A stretch of DNA of 31,862 nucleotides from an uncultured Slackia sp. (GTDB lineage: Bacteria > Actinomycetota > Coriobacteriia > Coriobacteriales > Eggerthellaceae). This document shows, piece by piece, positions 15,131 to 23,018 of the stretch. The notes under the pieces were generated by a model. That model saw only the letters and a list, made by a program, of their open reading frames with translations, was not told the DNA's origin and made no database searches. The stretch covers positions 1 through 31,862 of the forward strand of contig CAKUIK010000027.1 in the NCBI GenBank assembly GCA_934661005.1. The letters are read 5' to 3'. Both the position numbers and the translations under genes were made by a program. Position 1 is the first letter of the stretch; every line of letters starts with the position of its first letter.

Positions 15131-17284
15131 TTACTTTCGCGCGACGAGCCTGGGACCAATGCGGCGCACGAGGTCGAAGTCGGCGCGGCGGGCATAGGGA
15201 TACACCGACGAAATGCGCACGCGTACCTTCGTGCCCAAACGGTAGACCGTGCCAGAATCCGAACCGAACAGCACGCGTCGCGCCGCATCGAGCACAAAAT
15301 ACTCCCCCGTATCGCGCAGCGAAACGAAGCCCTCGCACGTATCGGCCAGGCGCACGAAAAAGCCCTGAGCCATAACGCCCGAGATCATGCCATCGACCTC
15401 ATCGCCAATGCGCTGCTCGAGCAGCTCGTACAACTTGAGCTCTTGCGATTCGCGCGCCGCTTCTTCGGCGGTGCGCTCGGCGGTCGACGCATGGTCGGCG
15501 ATGCGCGCCAGGGCAGATTCGAGCCCCGAGGTCTCGCCCGTGCGACCAAAAAGCGCCACTTTCAGCATGCGATGCACCATAAGGTCGGGATAACGGCGAA
15601 TGGGACTCGTGAAATGCGTGTATGCCGTACTCGCGAGCCCGAAGTGCCCCTCGCACGAATCAACGTAGACCGCGCGCTTCATCGCGCGCACCACGAGCGA
15701 CGACACGAGGAATTCCTCGCTACGCCCATGCGCGAAGATGAGCACCTGCTGAATGGCGAAGGGATCGCCCGCCTTGAAATTCGCAAGCGACACGTGCCTG
15801 TCGTAGCCGAATTCCTGAAGAATTGGAACGAGCTCCGCCAAATCGCCCGATGAAGGCGGCTCATGCACACGGAAAATCGATGGGATCCCCGCATCGCGCA
15901 GATGGCGGGCTACCGCCTCGTTGGCCGCGATCATGGCCTCCTCCACAAGCGCCGTCGCGTCGGTTTTGCGGCGGATAGTCACGCCGACAGGCGTGCCCTC
16001 GTCGTTCAGGCGAACGCGGGCCTCCTCGCTTTCGAAATCCATGCCTCCGCGGCGCACGCGATTGGCATGAAGCGCGTGGGCGATTTCGTGCAAAAGAGCG
16101 ACCGAATGCGAAATGGCCTCGGCATGCGACCCCGCCATGGGACGCAGCGCCGCGACCGACGCCGCCTCATCGCCCTCCCGTGTGGCATCGATGGCAGCCT
16201 GCACGATGCCGTATGTAAGACGCGCCTTCGATTGAATGACCGAAGGGGTTATGCGGGCATCGCGAACGCTGCCTTTTTCGTCGATGAGCATCTCGACGCT
16301 CATCGCGCGGCGCTCCTCGTTGGGCCGAAGCGAGCAAACGTCGTTCGAAAGCACCTCGGGCAGCATCGGCACCACGCGGTCGACCAAATACACGCTCGTC
16401 GCGCGTTCGCGAGCTTCAAGGTCGACCTGGGAATTCCAGGGGACATAATGCGACACGTCGGCAATATGCACGCCCAGAATGAAGAAACGGGCGCCCTTAG
16501 CCGACGCATCGTCGGAATCCGCATGAAACGACTTCGCTTCGAGCCTACCGTCTTCAACAGCGAGCGCCCCGTGTGCCGCGCGAAGCGTCGCCGGCCCTTC
16601 GAGCCGAACGCATGCCGCACTCACAGCATCGTCGAAGTCTTTCGCGTCGTCGGGGTCAACGGTAAATACAAGCTCGTCGCGCAAATCAACATAGCGTCCG
16701 CTGTTGAACGCCTCGTCGGCATCGACGGCGGCACCTTCCACCTCGGCAAGCGAGGTTGCAGAAAATGCCGTGGCAAGCTTATGCCGAGCGATAATCAGCT
16801 CGACGTCGGCGCCCGGCCGCCCCTCATGGCCAAGCACTTCTTCAACGATGCCTTGCGCAGGCTCACGCCGCGAGGGAAACGACGTCATGCGAACACGCAC
16901 GATATCGCCGTCTTTTACATGGGGGGCATCACTGCGCAGGGTGAAAATGTCGTGCTTGATGCGCGGGTCTTCGGGAACGACGACGCCAAAAGGCTCGGCG
17001 ACCTCGTATCGTCCCACAACCGTTTCGTGCGCGCGGCCCACCACGCGAACCACGCGCCCGCGAAGCCTGTCTTCAAAGGCCCCATCGCGTTCGCCATCGT
17101 GAATGCGGGCGACCTCAACCACGTCGCCGTCGAATGCATCGGCCGTTTTCGAAGCGGGAATGAAGAACTCCCCTTCGGAAGTCTGGACGAAACCATACCC
17201 CGCGCCCGACATTTTCAGAACGCCTTGCGGCAAAATGCGCGGAGTGCGGCGGGCGGAGCTTTTTCTAGTACGTGAACGAGACAT
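15131..17284 (-). CDS. rnr: Ribonuclease R (RNB-family 3'-5' exoribonuclease)
   Basis: The 717-residue processive hydrolytic exonuclease degrades structured RNA and takes part in tmRNA-linked mRNA decay. An N-terminal cold-shock-type domain is visible (SGAGYGFVQTSEGEFFIPAS, about 26-45). The RNB catalytic block has the four-Asp motif DPDDAKDFDDA near residue 210, YLVDRVVPMLPEVLSNDVCS, and HFTSPIRRYPDLMVHR (about 565-580). A C-terminal S1 domain (VDGMISGVMAQGFFVRLADT) begins near 635. There is only a short basic tail (RRIGPRLVARK), unlike the long Lys-rich tail of E. coli RNase R. The ATG at 17284 has a GAAGGA site. No obvious promoter was found in the 270 nt upstream, which also hold the terminator of the S41 gene. 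Confidence 0.94.
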   Translation of the reverse strand: MSRSRTRKSSARRTPRILPQGVLKMSGAGYGFVQTSEGEFFIPASKTADAFDGDVVEVARIHDGERDGAFEDRLRGRVVRVVGRAHETVVGRYEVAEPFGVVVPEDPRIKHDIFTLRSDAPHVKDGDIVRVRMTSFPSRREPAQGIVEEVLGHEGRPGADVELIIARHKLATAFSATSLAEVEGAAVDADEAFNSGRYVDLRDELVFTVDPDDAKDFDDAVSAACVRLEGPATLRAAHGALAVEDGRLEAKSFHADSDDASAKGARFFILGVHIADVSHYVPWNSQVDLEARERATSVYLVDRVVPMLPEVLSNDVCSLRPNEERRAMSVEMLIDEKGSVRDARITPSVIQSKARLTYGIVQAAIDATREGDEAASVAALRPMAGSHAEAISHSVALLHEIAHALHANRVRRGGMDFESEEARVRLNDEGTPVGVTIRRKTDATALVEEAMIAANEAVARHLRDAGIPSIFRVHEPPSSGDLAELVPILQEFGYDRHVSLANFKAGDPFAIQQVLIFAHGRSEEFLVSSLVVRAMKRAVYVDSCEGHFGLASTAYTHFTSPIRRYPDLMVHRMLKVALFGRTGETSGLESALARIADHASTAERTAEEAARESQELKLYELLEQRIGDEVDGMISGVMAQGFFVRLADTCEGFVSLRDTGEYFVLDAARRVLFGSDSGTVYRLGTKVRVRISSVYPYARRADFDLVRRIGPRLVARK

Positions 17285-17483
17285 AGAATTCCTTCATGCA
17301 ATCAAATGGAATGTGAACAAGAAAACAGCTGCGAAACCCACCGTAGTTCGCAGTTCGTCGAAATGCGTTCAAAATCGTGGCTACTTTCGCACAGAATACG
17401 GGCGCAAAAAAGAATCGATAGCGAATCGTAACCACAGCAAGGTTGCTCGGCGAAGCCCAGCAGCAACAAGAGCAATCATGCCA

Positions 17484-17530
17484 CAAAAACAGCAAGCCGG
17501 GGCCGCAAACAATGCCGCGACCCCGGCTTG
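17484..17530 (-). terminator. Terminator of the ftsE-ftsX-S41 operon
   Basis: On the minus strand a perfect 10-bp stem, CAAGCCGGGG (17530-17521) with CCCCGGCTTG (17502-17493), an 18-nt loop, then CTGTTTTTG. It starts 29 nt after the S41 gene stop. Confidence 0.85.
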
Positions 17531-17558
17531 ATAGAACTCGCATGAGGCGTGCGCGCGG

Positions 17559-18824
17559 CTAGTTCACCGCGAGCGATGCTGCCGTCTCGACGGCGATTTC
17601 CTTCTGATTGTCGACCGACGAACCCTCACGCAGCGAAATCACCACATCGGGCGACACGCCCACGCCATCGATCGTGTATCCCGAAGGGCTCTTGTAGCGC
17701 GCAGCCGTATAGCGCAGCGCACCGCCGAACGAAAGTGGCTTGGTAACTTGCACGGAGCCGCGGCCCATGGTGTTGACGCCCACGAGCGTCGCGCGGTTCG
17801 AATCGCGCAGCGCGGCCGCGAGCACCTCGGCAGACCCCGCGGTATTGCCGTTCACCAGAACAACGACCGGAGCATCGGTCGCCACATTGCCCGAAACCTG
17901 CTTGGTGGTTTGCGCATCGACCGTATCAATTTCGACCACGACGCCACTCTTCACGAACAGCGAAGCCACGTCGACTGCCTTGTTCAAATAGCCGCCGGGA
18001 TTATCGCGCAAATCGAGCACGAACGATTGGGCGCCCTGCGACGAAAGCTGCTCAATTGCCTGGCGTACGAGTGAGTCAGCGTTCTGCGTGAACTGGCGCA
18101 GCTTGATATAGCCGACGTTGTTCTGCAGCTGAGCGGTGACATTCGGCTCGGTATAGTCGGTGCACACAAGCGTCGTGGTGAATTCGTCCCCACCCGAGGC
18201 ATCGAGCGACGCGGGGCGACGCCACGTGATAACGACGGTCGAGCCAGCTTCGCGCTGCACGGCATTGATGACCTCGGTCGACGTCCATTCCTGCGAACGG
18301 TCGCCGTCAATGGCAACCACGAAGTCACCCGGCAAAACGCCCGCGTCGCTTGCCGAGGAATTCTCAAACACGTCAAGCGCATAAGCCTGTCCGTTGTATT
18401 CCGAGAAGAACACGCCCACGCCCGGATAGTCTTCCGAAGCCGTTACGTCGACATACGTCGAATAGCGATCGGGAGAATAATAGCGCGTGAACGAATCGTT
18501 CGTGGATTGGAGGAACGACTCCAGCACAGCCGACGTGCACGCATCGGTGTCGTAGGAATCGAGGCTCGACTTCGCCAAAATGCCCTCGACCTCGTTCAGG
18601 CGCGAGGCGACCTCGCCAGAATCGGCCGAAGCCGCCTGGGCGGCGGCTTTCGTTTCAGGTTCTTCAATTCCCAAGCGACTCATAAGGTCGTGGTTTCCGC
18701 GCACGACAAAACCGGCACAAAAAAGCGCAACCGCGCACATGCATAAAGCGAGTTGCTTTATGATGCGCGCGTTGCGGGTCGTTACGTCGATATGGCCTTT
18801 GCGGTGTCGCATAGACATAGACAT
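17559..18824 (-). CDS. S41-family C-terminal processing peptidase homologue with altered catalytic residues
   Basis: The 421-residue protein has one N-terminal membrane anchor (about 23-42), so the bulk lies outside the membrane. A PDZ domain (about 134-205; YPGVGVFFSEYNGQAY, SASDAGVLPGDFVVAIDG) and an S41 core (about 235-400; VGYIKLRQF, FVLDLRDNPGGYLNKAVDVA) follow. In active CtpA/CtpB/Prc enzymes the nucleophile lies in S-A-x-E and the Lys in T-F-G-K-G-x-V-Q, 25 residues apart. Here these read G330-S331-A-E and T-M-G-R355-G-S-V-Q: Gly at the Ser position with Ser one residue later, and Arg instead of Lys. The second Gln (359) is kept. It may be inactive or use a shifted serine. It begins 9 nt after ftsX without a good ribosome site, so translation is probably coupled; ftsEX-ctpB adjacency is also known in Bacillus. 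Confidence 0.9.
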   Translation of the reverse strand: MSMSMRHRKGHIDVTTRNARIIKQLALCMCAVALFCAGFVVRGNHDLMSRLGIEEPETKAAAQAASADSGEVASRLNEVEGILAKSSLDSYDTDACTSAVLESFLQSTNDSFTRYYSPDRYSTYVDVTASEDYPGVGVFFSEYNGQAYALDVFENSSASDAGVLPGDFVVAIDGDRSQEWTSTEVINAVQREAGSTVVITWRRPASLDASGGDEFTTTLVCTDYTEPNVTAQLQNNVGYIKLRQFTQNADSLVRQAIEQLSSQGAQSFVLDLRDNPGGYLNKAVDVASLFVKSGVVVEIDTVDAQTTKQVSGNVATDAPVVVLVNGNTAGSAEVLAAALRDSNRATLVGVNTMGRGSVQVTKPLSFGGALRYTAARYKSPSGYTIDGVGVSPDVVISLREGSSVDNQKEIAVETAASLAVN

Positions 18825-18833
18825 GAGGATTCG

Positions 18834-19742
18834 TTACACCTTCAAGTAGCGTCGCATAGCAAACAGCGAACCGATGCCAGCAATGACCAAGCCAGCAACG
18901 ATGAGCGCGGCATAGATCATGAGATACGACGTCATGGACAAGTCGATAGGCAACCACGCCAAGGTGTTCGAAACCTGCGGCAGCGCGAAGCGGCGCAGCA
19001 TTTCAATGGACAGAATGGCGAGAGCCGAACCGATGACGGCATGCATCGCGCCTTCCATAAGGAAGGGCCCGCGAATGAAGCCGTTGCTGGCGCCCACCAG
19101 ACGCATGATGGCGATTTCCTTACGGCGCGCCAAAATAGCCAGGCGAATGGTGTTATTGATGAACACCAACGCGATGAAGATGAGCAAAGCGATGAGCGCA
19201 ACGCCAATGTAGCGAATGTAATTCGTGAGCTCGAACAGGCGTTTTACGCTGCTCTGGCCGTATTTGATGCTATCGGCCGGGTTTTCCTCGTCGGCGATCT
19301 TCGCAAACGTGGAGTTGCCCTCGATTTGAGAAGCGATGCCTTCGACCATCTGCGGGTCGGCCAGCTCAACATCGATGGAAGCCGGCAGCGGGTTCATGCC
19401 ATCGAGCTGCTCGACGATTTCGAAGGAGCTCATGGAGTTGCTGAAGTTCTGCAGGGCCTCGTCTTTCGTGGTGAAGCCGACGCTTTGCACGCCGTCCATC
19501 TTCTCGATGGCCTTCATGACCGTATCGATATCGGATTGCTCCGCATCGTCAGAGACATACGCCGTGATGGAAACCTTGTCTTCCACCGACTTCACCGTGT
19601 TATCGACGATAAGGCCGCCAACCAGGAAGATGCCGATGATGAGCAGGGACAGGAAAATCGTGACAATCGAACCGAGCGTCGTGGAAAGGTTTCGCGTAAA
19701 GCCCGTGAGCGATTCTTTGAAGAAGTAGAAAAGACTAGACAT
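18834..19742 (-). CDS. ftsX: Cell division ABC transporter permease FtsX
   Basis: The 302-residue integral membrane protein has the FtsX topology: TM1 (TTLGSIVTIFLSLLIIGIF), a large extracellular domain of about 120 residues, then three TMs (YIGVALIALLIFIALVFI; AMHAVIGSALAILSI; LMIYAALIVAGLVIAGIG). The cytoplasmic loop with ARRKEIAIMRLVGASNGFI is the coupling segment that contacts FtsE. FtsEX does not transport; it relays ATP hydrolysis to peptidoglycan hydrolases or their activators through the extracellular domain. The chosen ATG (19742) overlaps the ftsE stop by 8 nt (ATGTCTAG), which indicates translational coupling; an alternative start 15 nt upstream lies inside ftsE. No separate hydrolase gene follows; an S41/PDZ protein does instead. 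Confidence 0.95.
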   Translation of the reverse strand: MSSLFYFFKESLTGFTRNLSTTLGSIVTIFLSLLIIGIFLVGGLIVDNTVKSVEDKVSITAYVSDDAEQSDIDTVMKAIEKMDGVQSVGFTTKDEALQNFSNSMSSFEIVEQLDGMNPLPASIDVELADPQMVEGIASQIEGNSTFAKIADEENPADSIKYGQSSVKRLFELTNYIRYIGVALIALLIFIALVFINNTIRLAILARRKEIAIMRLVGASNGFIRGPFLMEGAMHAVIGSALAILSIEMLRRFALPQVSNTLAWLPIDLSMTSYLMIYAALIVAGLVIAGIGSLFAMRRYLKV

Positions 19743-20742
19743 CGAAACCGTACACACCCCTATCTTGGTCGCGGGTCAACTGACCGTTGTCGAGAGCGAT
19801 AACGCGGCGACGCATGTTATCGACCATCTCGCGGTCGTGCGTTGCCACGAGCACCGTGGTGCCCGTGCGGTTAATGCGCTCGAGCAGATCCATGATGCCA
19901 CGCGAGGTTTGCGGGTCGAGGTTGCCCGTGGGCTCGTCGCACACCAGAAGGGGCGGACGGTTCACGATGGCGCGAGCGATGGAAACGCGCTGCTGCTCGC
20001 CACCGGAAAGCTGGTCGGGGCGCTTGTTGAGCTTGTCTTGCAAGCCAACCAGGCGCAAAACCTCGGGAACCTGAGTCTTGATCACGTGACGGCTTTTGCC
20101 GATAACCTCAAGCGCGAACGAAACGTTCTCGAAAACGGTTTTGTTCGGCAGCAATTTGAAGTCTTGGAAAACGCAGCCGATGTTGCGGCGAAGATACGGC
20201 ACGCGCCAGTCGCGCATGGTCGTGAGGTCTTCGTCGGCGACATAGATGTGCCCGCTCGACGGCTTGAGCTCGCGAGTAATGAGCTTGATGAACGTGGATT
20301 TGCCCGAACCCGAATGGCCAACGAGGAAGACGAATTCACCCGCATAGATTTGCAGGGAGATATCGTGCAACGAAGGCTTGTTCGGCTGCGCCTGGTAGAC
20401 CTTCGTCACATGATCGAAAGTGATGACGGGCGCGCCCATGGGCTGGGACTGCTGCGCGTCTTCGATCGACAGAGAAGGAAGCGCGGCCGACAAATCGGAA
20501 CGAATAGCCGGTTGGGCAGGAACATGGCGGCCGCGGCCAGTACGGCCGGGCGCAGATTGATTCGTTGCGGGGAGCGCGCCAGTTGCCTGGGGGCTCACAG
20601 CGCGGTTTGCCGAGGTGGCATCCGCGGATCGAGTGACGCTGGAACCCGCATGGGCGGCATGGCGGCCCACAGGCGGCGTCACCCGCGACGTTGCCCCCGC
20701 TTCGAGGGAATCGCGACGTCGCGCGTCATTGGTGTTCGTCAC
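19735..20742 (-). CDS. ftsE: Cell division ATP-binding protein FtsE with a long disordered N-terminal extension
   Basis: The 335-residue protein has an FtsE ABC ATPase from about residue 105 on: ITFDHVTKVYQAQPNKPSLH, Walker A GHSGSGKST (142-150), CVFQDFKLLPNKTVFENV (Q-loop), the LSGGEQQRVSIARAI signature, LLVCDEPTGNLDP (Walker B) and the ATHDREMV switch His. The first ~100 residues are an extension rich in Ala, Ser, Thr, Arg and Pro without predicted fold; ordinary FtsE has about 220-230 residues. The GTG start (20742) has a CGGAGC site and an extended -10 promoter just upstream, while the internal ATG at 20439 has no ribosome site, so the extension appears to be translated. FtsE partners with FtsX, encoded in the overlapping next gene. 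Confidence 0.93.
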   Translation of the reverse strand: MTNTNDARRRDSLEAGATSRVTPPVGRHAAHAGSSVTRSADATSANRAVSPQATGALPATNQSAPGRTGRGRHVPAQPAIRSDLSAALPSLSIEDAQQSQPMGAPVITFDHVTKVYQAQPNKPSLHDISLQIYAGEFVFLVGHSGSGKSTFIKLITRELKPSSGHIYVADEDLTTMRDWRVPYLRRNIGCVFQDFKLLPNKTVFENVSFALEVIGKSRHVIKTQVPEVLRLVGLQDKLNKRPDQLSGGEQQRVSIARAIVNRPPLLVCDEPTGNLDPQTSRGIMDLLERINRTGTTVLVATHDREMVDNMRRRVIALDNGQLTRDQDRGVYGFDV

Positions 20743-20785
20743 AGAGTGCTCCGTTCAAATAATGGTTACTGGACTCAACCTGCTC

Positions 20786-20794
20786 ATTCTACCA
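20786..20794 (-). promoter_or_regulatory. ftsE promoter, extended -10
   Basis: TGG-TAGAAT on the minus strand, about 37 nt before the GTG start. No good -35, which is common with the extended -10 type. Confidence 0.5.
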
Positions 20795-20903
20795 AGACAC
20801 GCACATTCCCGCTTGCTTCGCTACGAAACAAACACTGCGCTGAACAGAGCCTGAAAAGCAAGGGGTGCGCCCATGGCAAGAATAGCCCGCAAAAATGTGG
20901 CAT

Positions 20904-21057
20904 GTTCGCCGCGGCACCCCGAGGGGCTCTCCTGAACCGTCTGCGTTCAAACATGATCTTATTCAAAAACGAAACGCAGCCAGGCGAGCGCATAGTGAGC
21001 GCAGCGAACGGTAGCGAGCCGTGGTTTCGGTGAGCCCCTCGGGGTGCCGCGGCGAAC
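20904..21057. repeat. 26-bp perfect inverted repeat with about 100-nt spacer
   Basis: The arms 20904-20929 and 21032-21057 are exact reverse complements: GTTCGCCGCGGCACCCCGAG plus GGGCTC on the left. The spacer includes shorter iterations of the type GCGAGCGCATAGTGAGCGCA/GCGAACGGTAGCGAG. It lies in the gene-free ~400 nt between the ftsE promoter and the transketolase terminator. It could be a mobile non-coding repeat, or a long hairpin in a transcript. No transposase or supported gene lies inside. Confidence 0.85.
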
Positions 21058-21098
21058 GCGAAATCGCGAGCAACCATCGCTTCCCATTCCCGCGCATA

Positions 21099-21126
21099 AG
21101 AAAAGGCCGGGCATAAACCCGGCCTT
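21099..21126 (-). terminator. Terminator of the transketolase operon
   Basis: On the minus strand AAGGCCGGG (21126-21118) pairs with CCCGGCCTT (21111-21103), loop TTTATG, followed by TTCTTATG. It begins 20 nt after the stop codon. Confidence 0.85.
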
Positions 21127-21146
21127 GAGCAAACAATGCAAATGCG

Positions 21147-22088
21147 CTATTTGCGAGAAATAGCCTTTTTGGCTGCCTCGGCGATAGCGGCGGCATCCAT
21201 ATGGAACTCAACGAGCAGCTCCTCGTAGCTTGCCGACGTGCCGAAGCAATCCTGCATGCCCACGCGCTCAAGCGGAGCGGGGCGCTTTGCGGCGAGGCAT
21301 TCTGCCACGGCGCCACCAAGGCCGCCGATAACGGAATGCTCTTCAGCGGTCACGATGCAGCCCGTCTTCTCGACCGACGCCAAGATGGTGTCCTCATCGA
21401 GCGGCTTCACGCAGAATGCGTCAATGACCTCTGCGGAAATGCCCTCGGCAGCAAGCAGCTCAGCGGCCTTCAGGGCCTCGTCGATTTCGACGCCACATGC
21501 GACGATGGAGACATCGCTTCCCTCGCGCAGCACATACGCACGACCCATTTCGAGCTCTTTGCCGGGCTCATAGACGCACGGCACCGACGCGCGGCCCATG
21601 CGCACATACACGGGGCCCGGCGTTTCGGCGGCCAGTTTAATAGCGGCCTTCGCAGCGTAGTAATCGGCAGGAACAAGAACGCGCATATTCGGCAGCACGC
21701 GCATAAGGGCGATATCCTCGACCATCTGATGGCTGCCGCCGTCGGGGCCTACGGAAATGCCGGCATGCGTCGGGGCGATTTTCACGTTCAGATTCGCATA
21801 GCACACCGTGTTACGAATTTGATCGTATACACGGCCCGTGCCGAACACGGCGAACGAGCCGGTGAATGCGGTGTGGCCCGTAAGCGAGAGGCCAGCGGCC
21901 ACGCCAACCATGTCCTGCTCGGCAATGCCAACATTCACCAGGCGCTCAGGGTATGCGGCGCCCAGCTTGTTGGTGGTGGTGGAACCAGAAAGGTCGGCCT
22001 CGACGGCTACGACGTCAATGCCCTGCTCCACCAGCTCGACCAGCGTCTCACCGTAGGCGGCGCGGGTTGCTTTTTTCTCTGCAGCCAT
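21147..22088 (-). CDS. Transketolase, C-terminal subunit
   Basis: The 313-residue protein covers the pyrimidine-binding and C-terminal domains of a split transketolase. GIAEQDMVGVAAGLSLTG contains the Glu that activates thiamine diphosphate. TFAGISVGPD-type substrate loop residues are seen as THAGISVGPDGGSHQMVEDI, and a C-terminal domain (VSIVACGVEIDEALKAAELL) follows. It interconverts sugar phosphates of the pentose phosphate pathway together with the upstream subunit. The start ATG (22088) overlaps the TAA of the N-terminal subunit (TAATG), giving tight coupling and equal amounts of the two. Split transketolases are usual in archaea and many Gram-positive bacteria. A DXS-like role is less likely because the protein is split and lacks DXS signatures. 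Confidence 0.92.
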   Translation of the reverse strand: MAAEKKATRAAYGETLVELVEQGIDVVAVEADLSGSTTTNKLGAAYPERLVNVGIAEQDMVGVAAGLSLTGHTAFTGSFAVFGTGRVYDQIRNTVCYANLNVKIAPTHAGISVGPDGGSHQMVEDIALMRVLPNMRVLVPADYYAAKAAIKLAAETPGPVYVRMGRASVPCVYEPGKELEMGRAYVLREGSDVSIVACGVEIDEALKAAELLAAEGISAEVIDAFCVKPLDEDTILASVEKTGCIVTAEEHSVIGGLGGAVAECLAAKRPAPLERVGMQDCFGTSASYEELLVEFHMDAAAIAEAAKKAISRK

Positions 22089-22921
22089 TATTTTGCCTCC
22101 TTGTTCGCGGTGAGTTCAGAGAGAGCCTGCTCGGTTTGCTCGGCGTTCGGTGCCTTGCCATGCCAGCCAGCCTGGTCTTCCATAAAGGAAACACCCTTGC
22201 CCTTGGTGGTTTCGGCGACGATTACGCACGGCTTGCCGCCGCGGGATTCCTTGGCGCTTTCAAGCGTGGCGAGAATAGCTTCCATATCGTTGCCGTCGCA
22301 CTGGAACACCTGCCAGCCGAACGAACGGAACTTGTCGCCCAAGTCCTCCGGCGAGCATACGGTTTCGATGCGGCCGTCGATCTGCAGGTGGTTGTGGTCG
22401 ACGATGGCGACGAGATTATCGAGGCCCTTGTGAGCCGCGAACATCGCAGCCTCCCATACCTGGCCCTCTTGGCACTCGCCGTCGCCCATAAGGGTGAACA
22501 CCGAAGACTCAGAACCATTGAGCTTCAGGCCGAGAGCCATGCCGGCAGCAATGGAGAGGCCCTGGCCAAGCGAGCCCGTAGAGGCTTCGACGCCCGGCAG
22601 CTTCTTGCAGTCGGGATGGCCCTGCAGGCGGCTGTGCAGCTTGCGCAGCGTAGCAAGCTCCTCTTTCGGGAAATAGCCAGCCTCGGCGAGCGTGGCATAA
22701 AGCGCCGGCGCCGCATGGCCCTTCGAAAGCAGGAAACGGTCACGGTCTTCAGCCTTCGGATTTTCCGCATCATGCTTGAGCACGCCACCGAAATACAGCG
22801 CGCACATAATGTCGGCGGCCGAAAGCGAGCCACCCGGATGCCCGCTTCCAGCCTCGGCCACCATTTTCACGATATCGACGCGGATATCGCCGGCCATGCT
22901 CTTCAGCTCTTCGAGATTCAC
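22088..22921 (-). CDS. Transketolase, N-terminal (thiamine-diphosphate binding) subunit
   Basis: The 277-residue protein carries IVKMVAEAGSGHPGGSLSAA, the KGHAAPALYATLAEAGYF segment and the thiamine-diphosphate/Mg motif GDGECQEGQVWEAA followed by NLVAIVDHNHLQIDG (GDG-x~25-N form). The start is GTG at 22921, 5 nt after an AAAGGGG ribosome site; the frame is open further upstream through a hairpin/terminator and into prfB, which argues against earlier starts. It forms the other half of transketolase with the next gene. The unit lies between prfB and ftsE, which are often adjacent in other genomes, so it looks inserted into that order. Confidence 0.93.
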   Translation of the reverse strand: MNLEELKSMAGDIRVDIVKMVAEAGSGHPGGSLSAADIMCALYFGGVLKHDAENPKAEDRDRFLLSKGHAAPALYATLAEAGYFPKEELATLRKLHSRLQGHPDCKKLPGVEASTGSLGQGLSIAAGMALGLKLNGSESSVFTLMGDGECQEGQVWEAAMFAAHKGLDNLVAIVDHNHLQIDGRIETVCSPEDLGDKFRSFGWQVFQCDGNDMEAILATLESAKESRGGKPCVIVAETTKGKGVSFMEDQAGWHGKAPNAEQTEQALSELTANKEAK

Positions 22922-22944
22922 GACGCCCCTTTCTGTCGTTTCAG

Positions 22945-22972
22945 AAAAAAGCGCCCCGCATGCGCGGGACGC
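22945..22972 (-). terminator. Terminator of prfB, or attenuator in front of transketolase
   Basis: On the minus strand GCGTCCCGC (22972-22964) pairs with GCGGGGCGC (22959-22951) with one mismatch, followed by TTTTTTC. Only about 25 nt separate it from the transketolase GTG, too little for a new promoter. The transketolase transcript therefore either passes through this hairpin or starts upstream of it. Confidence 0.75.
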
Positions 22973-23018
22973 CTCATCACGCAATTGATTGCATCGTATC
23001 GCAAATTCGCGCTTCAGG

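Noticed and set aside
20784..21319. Small minus-strand open frames across the inverted repeat
   Set aside because: They include the repeat arms and the transketolase terminator, and no start has a ribosome site.
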